64,000 nucleotides of DNA from Hyphomicrobiales bacterium (GTDB lineage Bacteria; Pseudomonadota; Alphaproteobacteria; Rhizobiales; Rhizobiaceae): positions 1-64,000 of the forward strand of contig UCKS01000016.1 of assembly GCA_900473045.1 (NCBI GenBank). The letters are read 5' to 3'. The notes beneath the pieces were generated by a model. The model had not been told where the DNA came from, did no database searches, and saw only the letters and a list, made by a program, of their open reading frames with translations. The position numbers and the translations under genes are program-made. This document shows, piece after piece, positions 45,682 to 54,287 of this stretch (the stretch's first letter is position 1; each line of letters opens with the position of its first letter).

Positions 45682-46839
45682 TTATGCCACACGGGTGTGG
45701 AGCGCCTCGTCAAAGCGATCCCAGACCGGGCGCAGATCAACGACGGTGCGCTTGCGGCGCGCCTCGTCCATGGACAGGGCAAGGATTCCCGCTTCCAGTG
45801 CATCGATCGTCGAAACCGGTAGCGCCCGTCCATCGCGGACATGGCCGATGATGTCGGTCGCCATCTGCTCGTCGGCACCGTAATGCTGCGACAGGGCTGT
45901 GGCGGCATACTTGTTCTCGACCACTTTCTTGCCGCTTAGCATTTCGTGAACGTCGAAATAACCACGGATGAAATCGCCCTCGGCCATGCCGCGCGAGCCC
46001 ATGATGCAGAAGCGGCGGAACTGGTCGGGTACATTGAGATTCGTGTGAAAGTTCATGCCGACGCCGTTGGCATACTCGACGATCGCCACCTGGTAATCGA
46101 TGATGTCGCCGTCGCTGTCGAACACCTTGTCGGACCCCATCCAGCCGCTTGGCTTGCGGTGGAAGAGTTCGAGATCGTTGATGCCTTCGCGAGCCGGGTC
46201 GTTCTCAGGAACGAAACTCTTGCGGCCGCCGAAGCTAGCAACCCGCTCCGGCCGTGCGCCGATGATGCCGTTGTAGAGATCGAGATCGTGGCAGCATTTT
46301 TCCAGCATGAAACTGCCGGAATAGCGCTCGTAGCGGCGCCAGTCGCGCATGAAGAAGGCGCCATGATAGGGCTCGATATGTTCCGACGCCTCGATCGAGA
46401 CGATCTGTCCAAGCGTGCCGGCAGCCTGTGCGGCGCGCAAGTCGCGATACATCGGCGCATAACGCAGCACGAGACCGACCATCAGCCGTTCATGACCGTA
46501 TTTTGCCATCAACCGCGCCAGTTCGATGCTCTCTTCGACCGTGGTTACGACTGGCTTTTCGCTGAAAACCTTGAGGCCAGATTCCAGGCCGACGCGGATA
46601 TGATCGAGATGCATGTGATTAGGGGAACCGATCATCAGCAGATCGAGCTTCTCGTTGGCAATCAGATCTTGGGGGGTCGCGTAGGCCGTACCGGCAGAGA
46701 CGCCTTTTTCCACAAGGCCCGGCAAACCGGCCGGATTCGGATCGACGTAACCCGCGATCTCGAAGCTCTCGTCCATCGCCTTGAAAACATAACCCAGGTA
46801 GCCCAGACGGAATCCGAGCCCGATGATGCCCACTCTCAT
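45682..46839 (-). CDS. Gfo/Idh/MocA-family oxidoreductase
   Basis: A 385-residue NAD(P)-dependent sugar oxidoreductase. The Rossmann domain begins MRVGIIGLGFRLGYLGYVF, and the conserved block FSEKPVVTTVEESIELARLM contains the EKP motif. The C-terminal alpha/beta domain has MLEKCCHDLDLYNGIIG, where the histidine-aspartate pair is catalytic in this family. The substrate is likely the imported sugar or a derivative. As the first gene of the ABC operon it is preceded by a 320-bp region with a TGAAA-TTTCA dyad, and GGGGA lies upstream of the ATG. Confidence 0.9.
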   Translation of the reverse strand: MRVGIIGLGFRLGYLGYVFKAMDESFEIAGYVDPNPAGLPGLVEKGVSAGTAYATPQDLIANEKLDLLMIGSPNHMHLDHIRVGLESGLKVFSEKPVVTTVEESIELARLMAKYGHERLMVGLVLRYAPMYRDLRAAQAAGTLGQIVSIEASEHIEPYHGAFFMRDWRRYERYSGSFMLEKCCHDLDLYNGIIGARPERVASFGGRKSFVPENDPAREGINDLELFHRKPSGWMGSDKVFDSDGDIIDYQVAIVEYANGVGMNFHTNLNVPDQFRRFCIMGSRGMAEGDFIRGYFDVHEMLSGKKVVENKYAATALSQHYGADEQMATDIIGHVRDGRALPVSTIDALEAGILALSMDEARRKRTVVDLRPVWDRFDEALHTRVA

Positions 46840-47159
46840 TATGCTGGTATTCCCCGTTTATTGTCGTAATTTATTTTCTCAGACTGAGGCAGATTTTCAA
46901 ATCCGTCAACCGGAATCCGCAAAATTGTCAGTTTTGTGAAATTCATTTTCATAGAACCCAATGAAAGAACCAGCTAAACAAGCGAAATAATCCATACCCA
47001 CAGCAGGCGTGCCCTTGAGTTGCAAACATGCGGAAGGGTATGCCGCAGAGCTTCAGCGACGGGATAACTCTTCTGTCATGGCTGGAAGTATCGCGCGCCT
47101 TACCAGGCATGTGGGAGTATAACCGTCACACGCTCTGCGAACGACTGTCCTTACAGCCT
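46840..47159 (-). promoter_or_regulatory. promoter region of the sugar ABC operon, with a TGAAA-N5-TTTCA dyad
   Basis: About 320 bases without a gene. TGAAATTCATTTTCA at 46937-46951 has perfect 5-bp arms and lies about 100 bp upstream of the Gfo/Idh start. It resembles the dyad at 39313. The half nearer 47,159 shows no convincing gene or structure. Confidence 0.45.
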
Positions 47160-47759
47160 TTATTTGGCGTTGATCAGGGCAAGGACGAGCTGGTGGATGT
47201 TGCCGCCGTTGCTCAGTTCGGCTCGGTCGAAATCCCGGCTCAGCTGCCGTTGGGTGCGTGACAGCTCGCCGAGGCGTGCGGTGAGTTCAGCGCGGATTTT
47301 CTGGCACTTGGGATCGTCGGCAACCGACAGGCCGACCGAAACAGCCTCGATCTTTTTCACCATATCCTTGATGAGGTCACCATGCACCAACTCGTGCTGA
47401 CGCACACCAGCGATGAAAATGTCCCAGTTTCTTGCGACCGGCGCCGGCAGGCGCTCGGCCGGTTTCGGCAGCGTATAGGTTATGATGAGTTTTGGCCGCG
47501 CCACAGCCAGAACGCAAGAAGTGCCCCGTGGTTCATATTTCCGGGTCCAGGTCAGCTTGAAATTGGTGAAGGCCATGGCCCGGCCGGAATTTCCAACCTT
47601 AGGCCCCCGTTCGCCGATCGAGGCGTACAATTCGGCGCCTGTCTTGCCAGCGACAGCATAGGACTGCACGTTTTCGATGGCCTGCCAGTCTGCCCGTGCA
47701 GCATTCGGCAACAGGGCCATACAGCCCAACAGCATACTCAGGAAACGAATAGGTTTCAC
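47160..47759 (-). CDS. DUF922 zinc-protease-like exported protein
   Basis: A 199-residue protein with a signal peptide (MKPIRFLSMLLGCMALLPNAARA). The mature domain is DUF922: YAVAGKTGAELYASIGERGP, then a beta-rich section, then the metal motif H122-E-L-V-H126 followed by GDLI. HExxH suggests a zinc-dependent peptidase, although activity of this family is not established to my knowledge. It should be periplasmic. The gene is monocistronic, with 110 bp between it and scpB upstream on the same strand. The C-terminal coiled segment after about 150 is helical and charged. Confidence 0.85.
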   Translation of the reverse strand: MKPIRFLSMLLGCMALLPNAARADWQAIENVQSYAVAGKTGAELYASIGERGPKVGNSGRAMAFTNFKLTWTRKYEPRGTSCVLAVARPKLIITYTLPKPAERLPAPVARNWDIFIAGVRQHELVHGDLIKDMVKKIEAVSVGLSVADDPKCQKIRAELTARLGELSRTQRQLSRDFDRAELSNGGNIHQLVLALINAK

Positions 47760-47869
47760 GGGGCTTCTCTCAAAATTGCGTTTGATTGTTTTGCGGCATG
47801 TACCGCTCGATGAGGCTGTCTGCCGATTGTGAACCGGTTTTGGTCCCGATGGAAAGGGCGCAATAGGTT

Positions 47870-48574
47870 TCAGTCATCCTCATCGTCTTCACTGGGCCCC
47901 GTTTCCATCATGTTGGTATCATCGGCCACTCTTTTCCGGTTGAGCAGGCCGCTGTCTTCGAGCATTTCGATATCCGGCAGATCGCGCAGGGTGTCGAAGC
48001 CGAATGTCGACAGGAACACAGGGGTGGTGACATAGGTATAGGGCGCGCCCGGTGTCGGGCTACGGGGGCCGGAGGTGATCAGCTTGGCCTGGCGCAGACC
48101 CGCAATCGTGTCGCGGCTGACTTCCTTGCCGAACATGGTCGACAGCTCGCCGCGCGTCACCGGCTGATAATAGCCGATCGCAATCAGAACGATCGCCTCT
48201 TGCTGGTTGAAGCCCACCATGGGCTGGGTTGTTGTTCCCGATGCCCGGATGGCCGGCGCATAGGCGGATTTTGTCCTGTGGTGCCATCCGCCTGCGACAG
48301 CCACCAGGTCGAACGGCCGGCCTCGCAATTCATCGCGAATGTCGTCAATGATCAGGTCGATATTGCACTCCTGCCCAACCACGCGGGCAAGCGTCGCACG
48401 ATCGACCGGGGTGGCGGAGGCGAAAATCACGGCCTCGACGCGGTTCATCCATTCCCGCCAGCGTAACGCCGGCGTCAGGGAAGCCAGTTCACGATCGAAC
48501 AGCGCTTTGTCCGGTCCTGTCGATTTCTTTTTGCGTCCCTCGGTTTTCGCGATATCCGATCCAGGCATGGTCAC
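47870..48574 (-). CDS. ScpB-like segregation and condensation protein
   Basis: A 234-residue double winged-helix protein of the ScpB family, partner of SMC and ScpA in chromosome compaction. EWMNRVEAVIFASATPVDRATLARVVG opens the first winged helix, and GFNQQEAIVLIAIGYYQPVTRGELSTMFGKEVSRDTIAGLRQAKLI belongs to the second. It has a basic leader and an acidic tail (SEDDEDD). It starts at a GTG overlapping the DUF1403 stop (or at ATG 48568). No scpA or smc is adjacent. This ScpB-DUF1403 pair is a plasmid-associated version distinct from the housekeeping gene, by my recollection of rhizobial genomes. Confidence 0.82.
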   Translation of the reverse strand: MTMPGSDIAKTEGRKKKSTGPDKALFDRELASLTPALRWREWMNRVEAVIFASATPVDRATLARVVGQECNIDLIIDDIRDELRGRPFDLVAVAGGWHHRTKSAYAPAIRASGTTTQPMVGFNQQEAIVLIAIGYYQPVTRGELSTMFGKEVSRDTIAGLRQAKLITSGPRSPTPGAPYTYVTTPVFLSTFGFDTLRDLPDIEMLEDSGLLNRKRVADDTNMMETGPSEDDEDD

Positions 48575-49533
48575 AAGCCGTAAATTCGGAAGGTGGAGCG
48601 ACCCGACAGCTCCCGTACACCAACCAGGTTTTCGAGGCGCTCGAACAACCGGCGGCTGGCCCAGCGGGAAAGGTTGCCATTGGTTGCGGATGCGGACAGC
48701 GCGTCCTCATCCAGCAATTGCCGCATCACTGTATCAGCGCCCTTGGTCCGCACCTTGGGTGCCACAGCAAGAAACTGCTCGGCGCGACGGCTGATCTCGA
48801 CCGCCTGGCGCAATGCTTCACGCGCACCCTGAACGAGAGCGAGGCAAAGGGAGCGGGCAAAAGCCCCGTCATCGGGCGTCACGCGCCCCCTCCCCCCGGC
48901 AGTCCGGAAGGCTGGATCGTAACGCTGGGCCATCAGCAGCGGAACAGGCCTGTGCCAGTTGAGCTTTTTAGCCAGAACCCAATCTGCCAGCCACCAGGCC
49001 AGAATTTCCGCATCCGGACGAAGACGGAATACCGTCGTAACCAGTTCAGCGGCGGCAAACGGTGCGGCCCGGCCATCTTGAACCAAGTCGCTGGCGAGCC
49101 CAGAAAAGCTGGCCAGTGCATCGTCCCATTTCATCGCGAAGAGATCTGCGATGTCGCGCAGCGTTTTTTCGCCGAGCGGTTCAGTATGCTGCGTGTTGTG
49201 TACTGACAGCGCCTTATAGGCCAGAAAGATATTGCCAGCCGGCCCTGCATCGCCACCCGGCCCACGCAGCAAGACAGCATCACGCAGCGCCGCTTCGTCT
49301 TCCGTCCGCCCCGTCAGCCGCACCGCAGCAACCGCACATTTCAACCCGAGGCGCTGACGCCAGCAACCGGACCAGACAGGCTCCGATCGCACCAGTTGAT
49401 CCAGTGAACTGACAGCGGCGCCCGCCATGAACACCACATCGATCTCGCTCATCTGAACACGAGGCTTTACCCATCCCGGGATGACGGCTGGGGGAATCGC
49501 TATCGGACGTGTTGAGGCAGGCTTCGAATCCAT
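48571..49533 (-). CDS. DUF1403-family protein paired with ScpB
   Basis: About 320 residues, soluble and largely helical. WSGCWRQRLGLKCAVAAVRLTGRTEDEAALRDAVLLRGPGGDAGPAG and ADWVLAKKLNWHRPVPLLMAQRY are recognisable blocks of DUF1403, a family I know mainly from rhizobial plasmids. The function is unknown. It overlaps the scpB-like start by 4 bases, so the two are co-translated and probably act together in DNA organisation or replicon maintenance. The start at 49533 is the most conservative; ATGs at 49545 and 49590 are in frame. Confidence 0.75.
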   Translation of the reverse strand: MDSKPASTRPIAIPPAVIPGWVKPRVQMSEIDVVFMAGAAVSSLDQLVRSEPVWSGCWRQRLGLKCAVAAVRLTGRTEDEAALRDAVLLRGPGGDAGPAGNIFLAYKALSVHNTQHTEPLGEKTLRDIADLFAMKWDDALASFSGLASDLVQDGRAAPFAAAELVTTVFRLRPDAEILAWWLADWVLAKKLNWHRPVPLLMAQRYDPAFRTAGGRGRVTPDDGAFARSLCLALVQGAREALRQAVEISRRAEQFLAVAPKVRTKGADTVMRQLLDEDALSASATNGNLSRWASRRLFERLENLVGVRELSGRSTFRIYGL

Positions 49534-49721
49534 CTGGAAAAGCATATGGGAGAAGGGCAGTTCTAACCAGATGAAATGTCGAAACCGCACAGGACCGTGC
49601 GGGGAATAAAGCGACCTATTTCACCCTCAACCGTTCTCCGTCCGCAGGATGCCCTGGCGAGTGGGAATTGAAAGGTGCGGACAGCTTCCTTGGTGACAAC
49701 AAGCCATCAACAAAACCCGCT

Positions 49722-49753
49722 TTAAAAGAAAAGGCCCAGCGCTTAGCCAGGCC
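49722..49753 (-). terminator. rho-independent terminator after the LivK-like gene
   Basis: On the minus strand GGCCTGGC-TAAGC-GCTGGGCC forms an 8-bp stem with two G-U pairs, followed directly by TTTTCTTTT. It lies 27 bases past the stop at 49780. The remaining 190 bases up to the DUF1403 start show no gene. Confidence 0.75.
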
Positions 49754-49779
49754 CCTTCTCATTTTCATGCCTTCCGGGG

Positions 49780-50898
49780 CTATTTGATTGTGATCGGCGC
49801 GTAGCTGCCCTTGCTCCAACGGTTAATGTCGTAGCTGACATTCTTCAAATCGCCTTTCGCGTCGAAGGTGACCTCGCCGACGACGGTGTTGATTGGCTGT
49901 CCGTTTTTCAGCGCTTCGGCAACCTTGGTCGGATCATCCGAACCGGCGCGCTCGATGCCCTGCGCAAAAGCCTGGATCACCGCGTAGGAGAACAGCGTGA
50001 AGCCCTCCGGCTTGAAGCCGCCAGCTTGGATCTTTGCGACGGCTTCCTTCGCCTCGGGCTTCGCCTGTGGGTCCGACGGGAAGACAAACAGCGTGCCCTC
50101 GCCCGCTGGACCCGCGACCTGCCAGAATTCCGGCGAGGCGATCGAATCCGGCATGATCAGCTGGAACTTGAAGCCCTGCTCGGCTGCCTGACGCAGGATG
50201 AGACCCGCCTCCGGGTGGTAGCCGCCGAAATAGACGACATCGACCTTGGCATCCTTCAGCTTGGTCACCAACGCGTTGTAGTCCTTATCACCGGCATTGA
50301 TGCCTTCGGCGAGGACTTCCTTGAGGCCATTCTCGTTCATGGTTGCGCGCACCGCATCGGCGACGCCCTGCCCATAGGCCGTCTTGTCATGCAGAACCGC
50401 AATTTTCTTGCCGGCATACTCCTTGGCAATCTACGGCCCGATGAAGGCGCCCTGGGCGTCGTCGCGGGTGTAGAGGCGCATGATATTGGTCCAGCCCTTG
50501 GCGGCTGCGTCATCGGTCATGACCGGGTTGGACGAGGCAGGGCTCATCATCAGCGTGCCGCTTTCCGCATACACTGCCGAAGCCGGGATGCTCGAACCCG
50601 AGCAAGCATGGCCGTCGACGAACTGGATGCCCGCTGCCACGATACGGTTGGCAACCGATACGGCCTGCTTCGGGTCGCACTGGTCGTCCTCCAACTGGAG
50701 CTTGATCTGGCGCCCGAGCACGCCGCCCTTGGCGTTGATGGCGTCCGCCGCGGCCTGTGCGCCCTGCTTGAACTGATCGCCAATGGTGGCAAGCGGGCCG
50801 GTCAACGGTCCTGCCACGGCAAAGGTCAGGTCCTCGGCGCGGGCGGCGCTCCCCATGAGCAGGCCGATGGCCGTGCTGATAATCAAGATGCTTTTCAT
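49780..50898 (-). pseudogene. branched-chain amino acid type binding protein with internal amber codon
   Basis: The frame encodes a full-length LivK/LivJ-like periplasmic protein of about 372 residues, with signal peptide (KSILIISTAIGLLMGSAARAE), TFAVAGPLTGPLATIGDQFKQGAQAAADAIN, CDPKQAVSVANRIV and a complete C-terminal lobe. A single TAG at 50431-50433 (minus strand) interrupts it after GAFIGP. The frame is otherwise intact and resumes as IAKEYAGKKIAVLHDKTAYGQG, so a one-base substitution (from a Trp, Tyr or Gln codon) explains it. GGAGG precedes the start and a good terminator follows the end. No liv permeases or ATPases are adjacent. It is an orphan pseudogene, or a readthrough case. Confidence 0.85.
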
Positions 50899-51119
50899 AG
50901 TCTCAACTTCCTCCCTGTAGCCGCAACAGTGCGGCCGCTCCCTTTAAAACGCATACGATCACTCTTGCCCGCCTCCCCGCGAACAAACCGTTGGCATTGG
51001 AACCATGCCCGGAGACAAGCCGCAAGCCCCTGATCAATATGGATCGGCAAAGTCCGCACGTGCGCGCGAAAATACACGCGCCCCATCGCACCAAAAACGG
51101 CATCGCGGCACACGAAGAG

Positions 51120-51281
51120 CGGCTGACCGTTTACATTGCTACCAAGGTGCGCACGGGCCTTACCCCGGCAGTCAATGCGCTCGGTCTGATCCTCATCGCT
51201 CTCACCGTCATCGCGGCAGTGACCTATGAACTATCCCGCCGGAACAACCGCGCGAAAAGTGTGCGTTCAAACAGCGGGTGA
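51120..51281 (+). pseudogene. 3' fragment of a polyamine-type ABC permease
   Basis: Only the last helix region of a PotC/YdcV-like permease remains: LTVYIATKVRTGLTPAVNAL, then a hydrophobic stretch LILIALTVIAAVTYEL and a charged tail. The motif VRTG-TP-VNAL is typical of the final cytoplasmic loop and helix of spermidine/putrescine permeases. Upstream sequence in the same frame has no homology. It is a remnant, so a former polyamine importer was probably lost here, next to the damaged LivK-like gene. Confidence 0.65.
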
Positions 51282-51473
51282 GTTTTGAATATTGACGCAA
51301 CCATGCAGAATAGTTCGACATCATCATTGCATTCCCGCAATTGCAAAAATGGTGATCGCTACCGCTGGTAAATTCCGGATGAAACGCTAAGTTGGCCCCG
51401 CCCTATCACAGGCGATCAGTCCGAATCTATGGACCACTCGGGAAGTCGATCCATTCTTCAATTCAGGTATTCC

Positions 51474-51920
51474 ATGGCTGTATTTTTCAGGACCGCGATA
51501 ACCGACACTGCAGCATTCGAAATGTTAGAGGAGCGGCTGTCGAGCGAAAAGGATTTCGACGGATACTTCAATCTGTACGGGGCTCAGGACGAGATTACCG
51601 TTTCCTGGACGCCGGCCATGAGCGCGGCTGAATTCAAGCAACAAGTGACGGATGCCCTGCTACCCGTTTGGCAGGCCACGCGTTTCTGGCTGGTTTATCT
51701 GCGCAGCGACAGCCGCAACGATCTTGGAGTAAACGAGATCAGGAACGCAGCCATCCGGCTGAGCAGTGGTTATCTCGAGGCCGTCGTGGTCACGCTCTGC
51801 TTGTTTGGACGCACCGACAACAATAACGATCTTGAGTTGATTTTCGTCTGCTTCCGGGAGGAGGCTGAGCGCCGCAATTTCCGTGTCCGGTATGAGGGCA
51901 AGTTCGTCCCTGCAGCGTAG
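51474..51920 (+). CDS. uncharacterised small soluble protein
   Basis: I do not recognise this gene. It encodes about 148 residues (163 from an upstream ATG at 51429), without signal peptide or membrane helix. The composition suggests an alpha/beta protein: RTAITDTAAFEMLEERL, then FKQQVTDALLPVWQATRFWLVYLRSD, then strands EAVVVTLCLFGR and LELIFVCFREE. It has no catalytic motif that I can name. It stands alone between a permease remnant and a convergent TDT-family gene. The codon pattern looks coding, and the base composition is lower in GC than the flanking operons, so it may be acquired DNA. Confidence 0.6.
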   Translation: MAVFFRTAITDTAAFEMLEERLSSEKDFDGYFNLYGAQDEITVSWTPAMSAAEFKQQVTDALLPVWQATRFWLVYLRSDSRNDLGVNEIRNAAIRLSSGYLEAVVVTLCLFGRTDNNNDLELIFVCFREEAERRNFRVRYEGKFVPAA

Positions 51921-51944
51921 CTGCCTTGGCGACATGCCTTGTGA

Positions 51945-53090
51945 TCAATCCTTGTTGAGGCACGGGGCCTGGAACAGGGCACCGCTCCAGCCTCCCTTGA
52001 CCGTGCGAGCGCCGGTGACCAGCCAGACAACGGCGAGGACGGCGACCAGAGCCGCGCCGAATGTTTCGATTGCCGGCATAGGAATAATGGCCGCCAGCCG
52101 TAATGTCGCGACGGCGTAGACACCGAGCGGAAAGGTGTAGCCCCACCAGCCGATGTTGAAGGGAAGGCCTTCACGGATATAGCGGATGGTAATCGCGATC
52201 GCCATCGCCATCCACCAGAGGCCGTATCCCCAGAGCAGAACCGCTCCGAGAAGGCTTGCACCGGAAAATGCGGCGACGAAGATGCCGAGCCCGTTTGCTG
52301 CGAGCACCGCCGGGGCATTCTGGCTGATGATCAAGAGACCAAGCGCACCGGTTCCGATCGGCCCGAGTGCCAGCCAGCTTGATGCCGCCATGTTGATATG
52401 CGGCAGTTTGTGTACCGCCATGCGCAGGAACAGGATCGTGAGAATGCCCATGGCAAGCGGCACCGAACAGGACCAGAGCACAAGGCTGACCATCAGGACG
52501 GTCAATTGCTGGGTGGGATCCACGAGATAAGGCAGGAGCAGCGCTCCGCTGACCGCCGCCACCTCGCTGGCGACGATCGGCAAAAGCCAGAGGCCGGTCA
52601 TTTGATCGATCGAGTGCGACTGCCGGGTGAACATCGCGAAGGGGATGGCAATACCGCAAGACAGCGCCAGAGCGACGTCGAACCACCAGAGACTGACTGC
52701 AATGGTCACAGAAAAATCGCCGTGCTGCGGCGCCCTGAAGATCAGGATGCCGTTGATGATCGTTGCAAGGCCCATCGGAATGCAGCCAAAAAACATCGAC
52801 ATGATCGAATGACTGAAGATGCGCCGGGCGTCGTGAAAGTAGAGCAGCCAGCGCGCCGCGTAGAGCAGGGTGCACAGGGAAAAAAGCACAATATTGAAGA
52901 GCCAGAGTCCTTGGGCAATCGCTGTGAGAACCGGGATGCCTGGAAACTGCGCCAATGCGATGGCCAAAATACCCGTTCCCATGGTCGCGGCAAACCAGTT
53001 GGGGGTAAACTGACGAACCATTTCCCGCGGATGCGAAAGGGCGTTCAGGGGTGGAAACCGGACTTGTCTGGCGGGATCGGACATGGCCAT
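51945..53090 (-). CDS. TDT-family (TehA/SLAC1-like) transporter
   Basis: A ten-helix membrane protein of 381 residues. It opens VRQFTPNWFAATMGTGILAIALAQFPG, typical of the tellurite-resistance/dicarboxylate transporter family (TehA, Mae1, SLAC1), and has repeated phenylalanine- and glycine-rich helices. Members move C4-dicarboxylates, sulfite, chloride or nitrate. FTPNWFAATMGTG and related blocks fit the sulfite/C4-dicarboxylate branch, without certainty. The start at 53090 is supported by AGGAGA. The LysR gene immediately upstream in the same direction is the likely regulator. Confidence 0.85.
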   Translation of the reverse strand: MAMSDPARQVRFPPLNALSHPREMVRQFTPNWFAATMGTGILAIALAQFPGIPVLTAIAQGLWLFNIVLFSLCTLLYAARWLLYFHDARRIFSHSIMSMFFGCIPMGLATIINGILIFRAPQHGDFSVTIAVSLWWFDVALALSCGIAIPFAMFTRQSHSIDQMTGLWLLPIVASEVAAVSGALLLPYLVDPTQQLTVLMVSLVLWSCSVPLAMGILTILFLRMAVHKLPHINMAASSWLALGPIGTGALGLLIISQNAPAVLAANGLGIFVAAFSGASLLGAVLLWGYGLWWMAMAIAITIRYIREGLPFNIGWWGYTFPLGVYAVATLRLAAIIPMPAIETFGAALVAVLAVVWLVTGARTVKGGWSGALFQAPCLNKD

Positions 53091-53232
53091 CGGTATTTCT
53101 CCTATCGGTGTGTGAAGGAGAAATACCCAAGCCAATCATTCGCTACCAACGCATAATTCCGGTCATTTCATTCGACAATATCGATTAATCTCCATTGGCA
53201 CATCGTCAGTTGCCAACGTTCGCGATCAATGA

Positions 53233-54120
53233 TCACGGCATACGGTCTTCGATCAGCGCGCCAAAAGCGTCAGCCGCCTTGCTGCGATACCGTTGCGTGT
53301 GATGAAGGAGAAAAAATGGCCGTGGTATCGGCGCAAACAGAAGTTCAAGCAGCAAGCCGCCGCGCAGTTGGGCCGAGGCAGCGCTGCGCGAGATCAGCGT
53401 GACACCCAGGCCGGCTTCAACCGCTCCCAGCACAGCCTCGTTCCCCGGAAGAACGAGTGCGATGTCCAGATCGGAAAGGCCGGTCTTTGACCTGCTCAGG
53501 AGTCTGTCAAAGGCAAGTCTGGTCCCGGAGCCCGGCTCACGCAAAACCCAGGCCGTCTCCTTGAAATCGTTGAGGCCGATCTTTCGCCCATCGCCAAAGG
53601 GATGGCCGGGGGCAGCGACCAGGATCATTTCATCGGTCGCGATAACCTGTGACGACAAAAGTGGCCGAGAGACGTTTCCTTCGACGAGACCAACCTCGAC
53701 ATGGCCGCCTTCGACAGCATCAGCAACCTCGACCGTATTGCCGATGCGGACATCAAGGGTCACACCAGGATACCGCCTCCTGTATTCGACCAGACGTGCC
53801 GGCAGCCAGTGACCGCCGATGGTCTGGCTTGCCATGATTTGCAGTTCACCGCGCGTCAGTCCTGCCAAGTCGGTAAGTGCCGCCTCCGCCGCCCTTGCCC
53901 GCGACAACACAGATTGGGCTTCCTTTAGAAACAGCCTGCCTGTTTGATTGAGCATAATCGAACGTCCAACCCGATCGAACAGCGTGACGCCGTGGCGGCT
54001 TTCAAGCGCAGTGATGGCGGCGCTGACCGCCGATTGCGTCATGTTCAATGCGGCTGCGGCTTTTGTAATGTGTTCGCGCGCGGCAACCTCAACGAAAATG
54101 CGCAACTGGTCCAACGTCAT
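53233..54120 (-). CDS. LysR-type regulator upstream of the TDT transporter
   Basis: A 295-residue LysR regulator. The HTH is at residues 1-60 (MTLDQLRIFVEVAAREHITKAA, MTQSAVSAAITALES), then the effector domain (GELQIMASQTIGGHWLPARLVEYRRRYPGV, VEVGLVEGNVSRPLL, WVLREPGSGTRLAFDR). The REPGSGTR block and overall shape are those of the CysL/YeiE-like group, which often controls sulfur metabolism. This would agree with a sulfite function for the TDT carrier. The start at 54120 is the canonical MTLDQLRIF; an ATG at 54150 is less likely. Confidence 0.87.
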   Translation of the reverse strand: MTLDQLRIFVEVAAREHITKAAAALNMTQSAVSAAITALESRHGVTLFDRVGRSIMLNQTGRLFLKEAQSVLSRARAAEAALTDLAGLTRGELQIMASQTIGGHWLPARLVEYRRRYPGVTLDVRIGNTVEVADAVEGGHVEVGLVEGNVSRPLLSSQVIATDEMILVAAPGHPFGDGRKIGLNDFKETAWVLREPGSGTRLAFDRLLSRSKTGLSDLDIALVLPGNEAVLGAVEAGLGVTLISRSAASAQLRGGLLLELLFAPIPRPFFLLHHTQRYRSKAADAFGALIEDRMP

Positions 54121-54287
54121 CAATGCACCGCTCTTTGGAGAAGACTTCAACCCGCTAATCGATTTTCTCGAACGCTAGCACAGTGACCATTTGATGAAAA
54201 CGATTGGTTCCATCCGGCAATTTGACCAAGGATCATGCAGCCAGATCGGCGTTGTCCAGTTCGTCATGCCAATACCGACGCCCGCTT

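Noticed and set aside
47028..47261. A 77-codon plus-strand open frame
   Set aside because: It overlaps the end of the DUF922 gene in antisense and has neither ribosome site nor recognisable domain.
49616..49819. A 67-codon minus-strand open frame
   Set aside because: It spans the terminator of the LivK-like gene and has no coding features.
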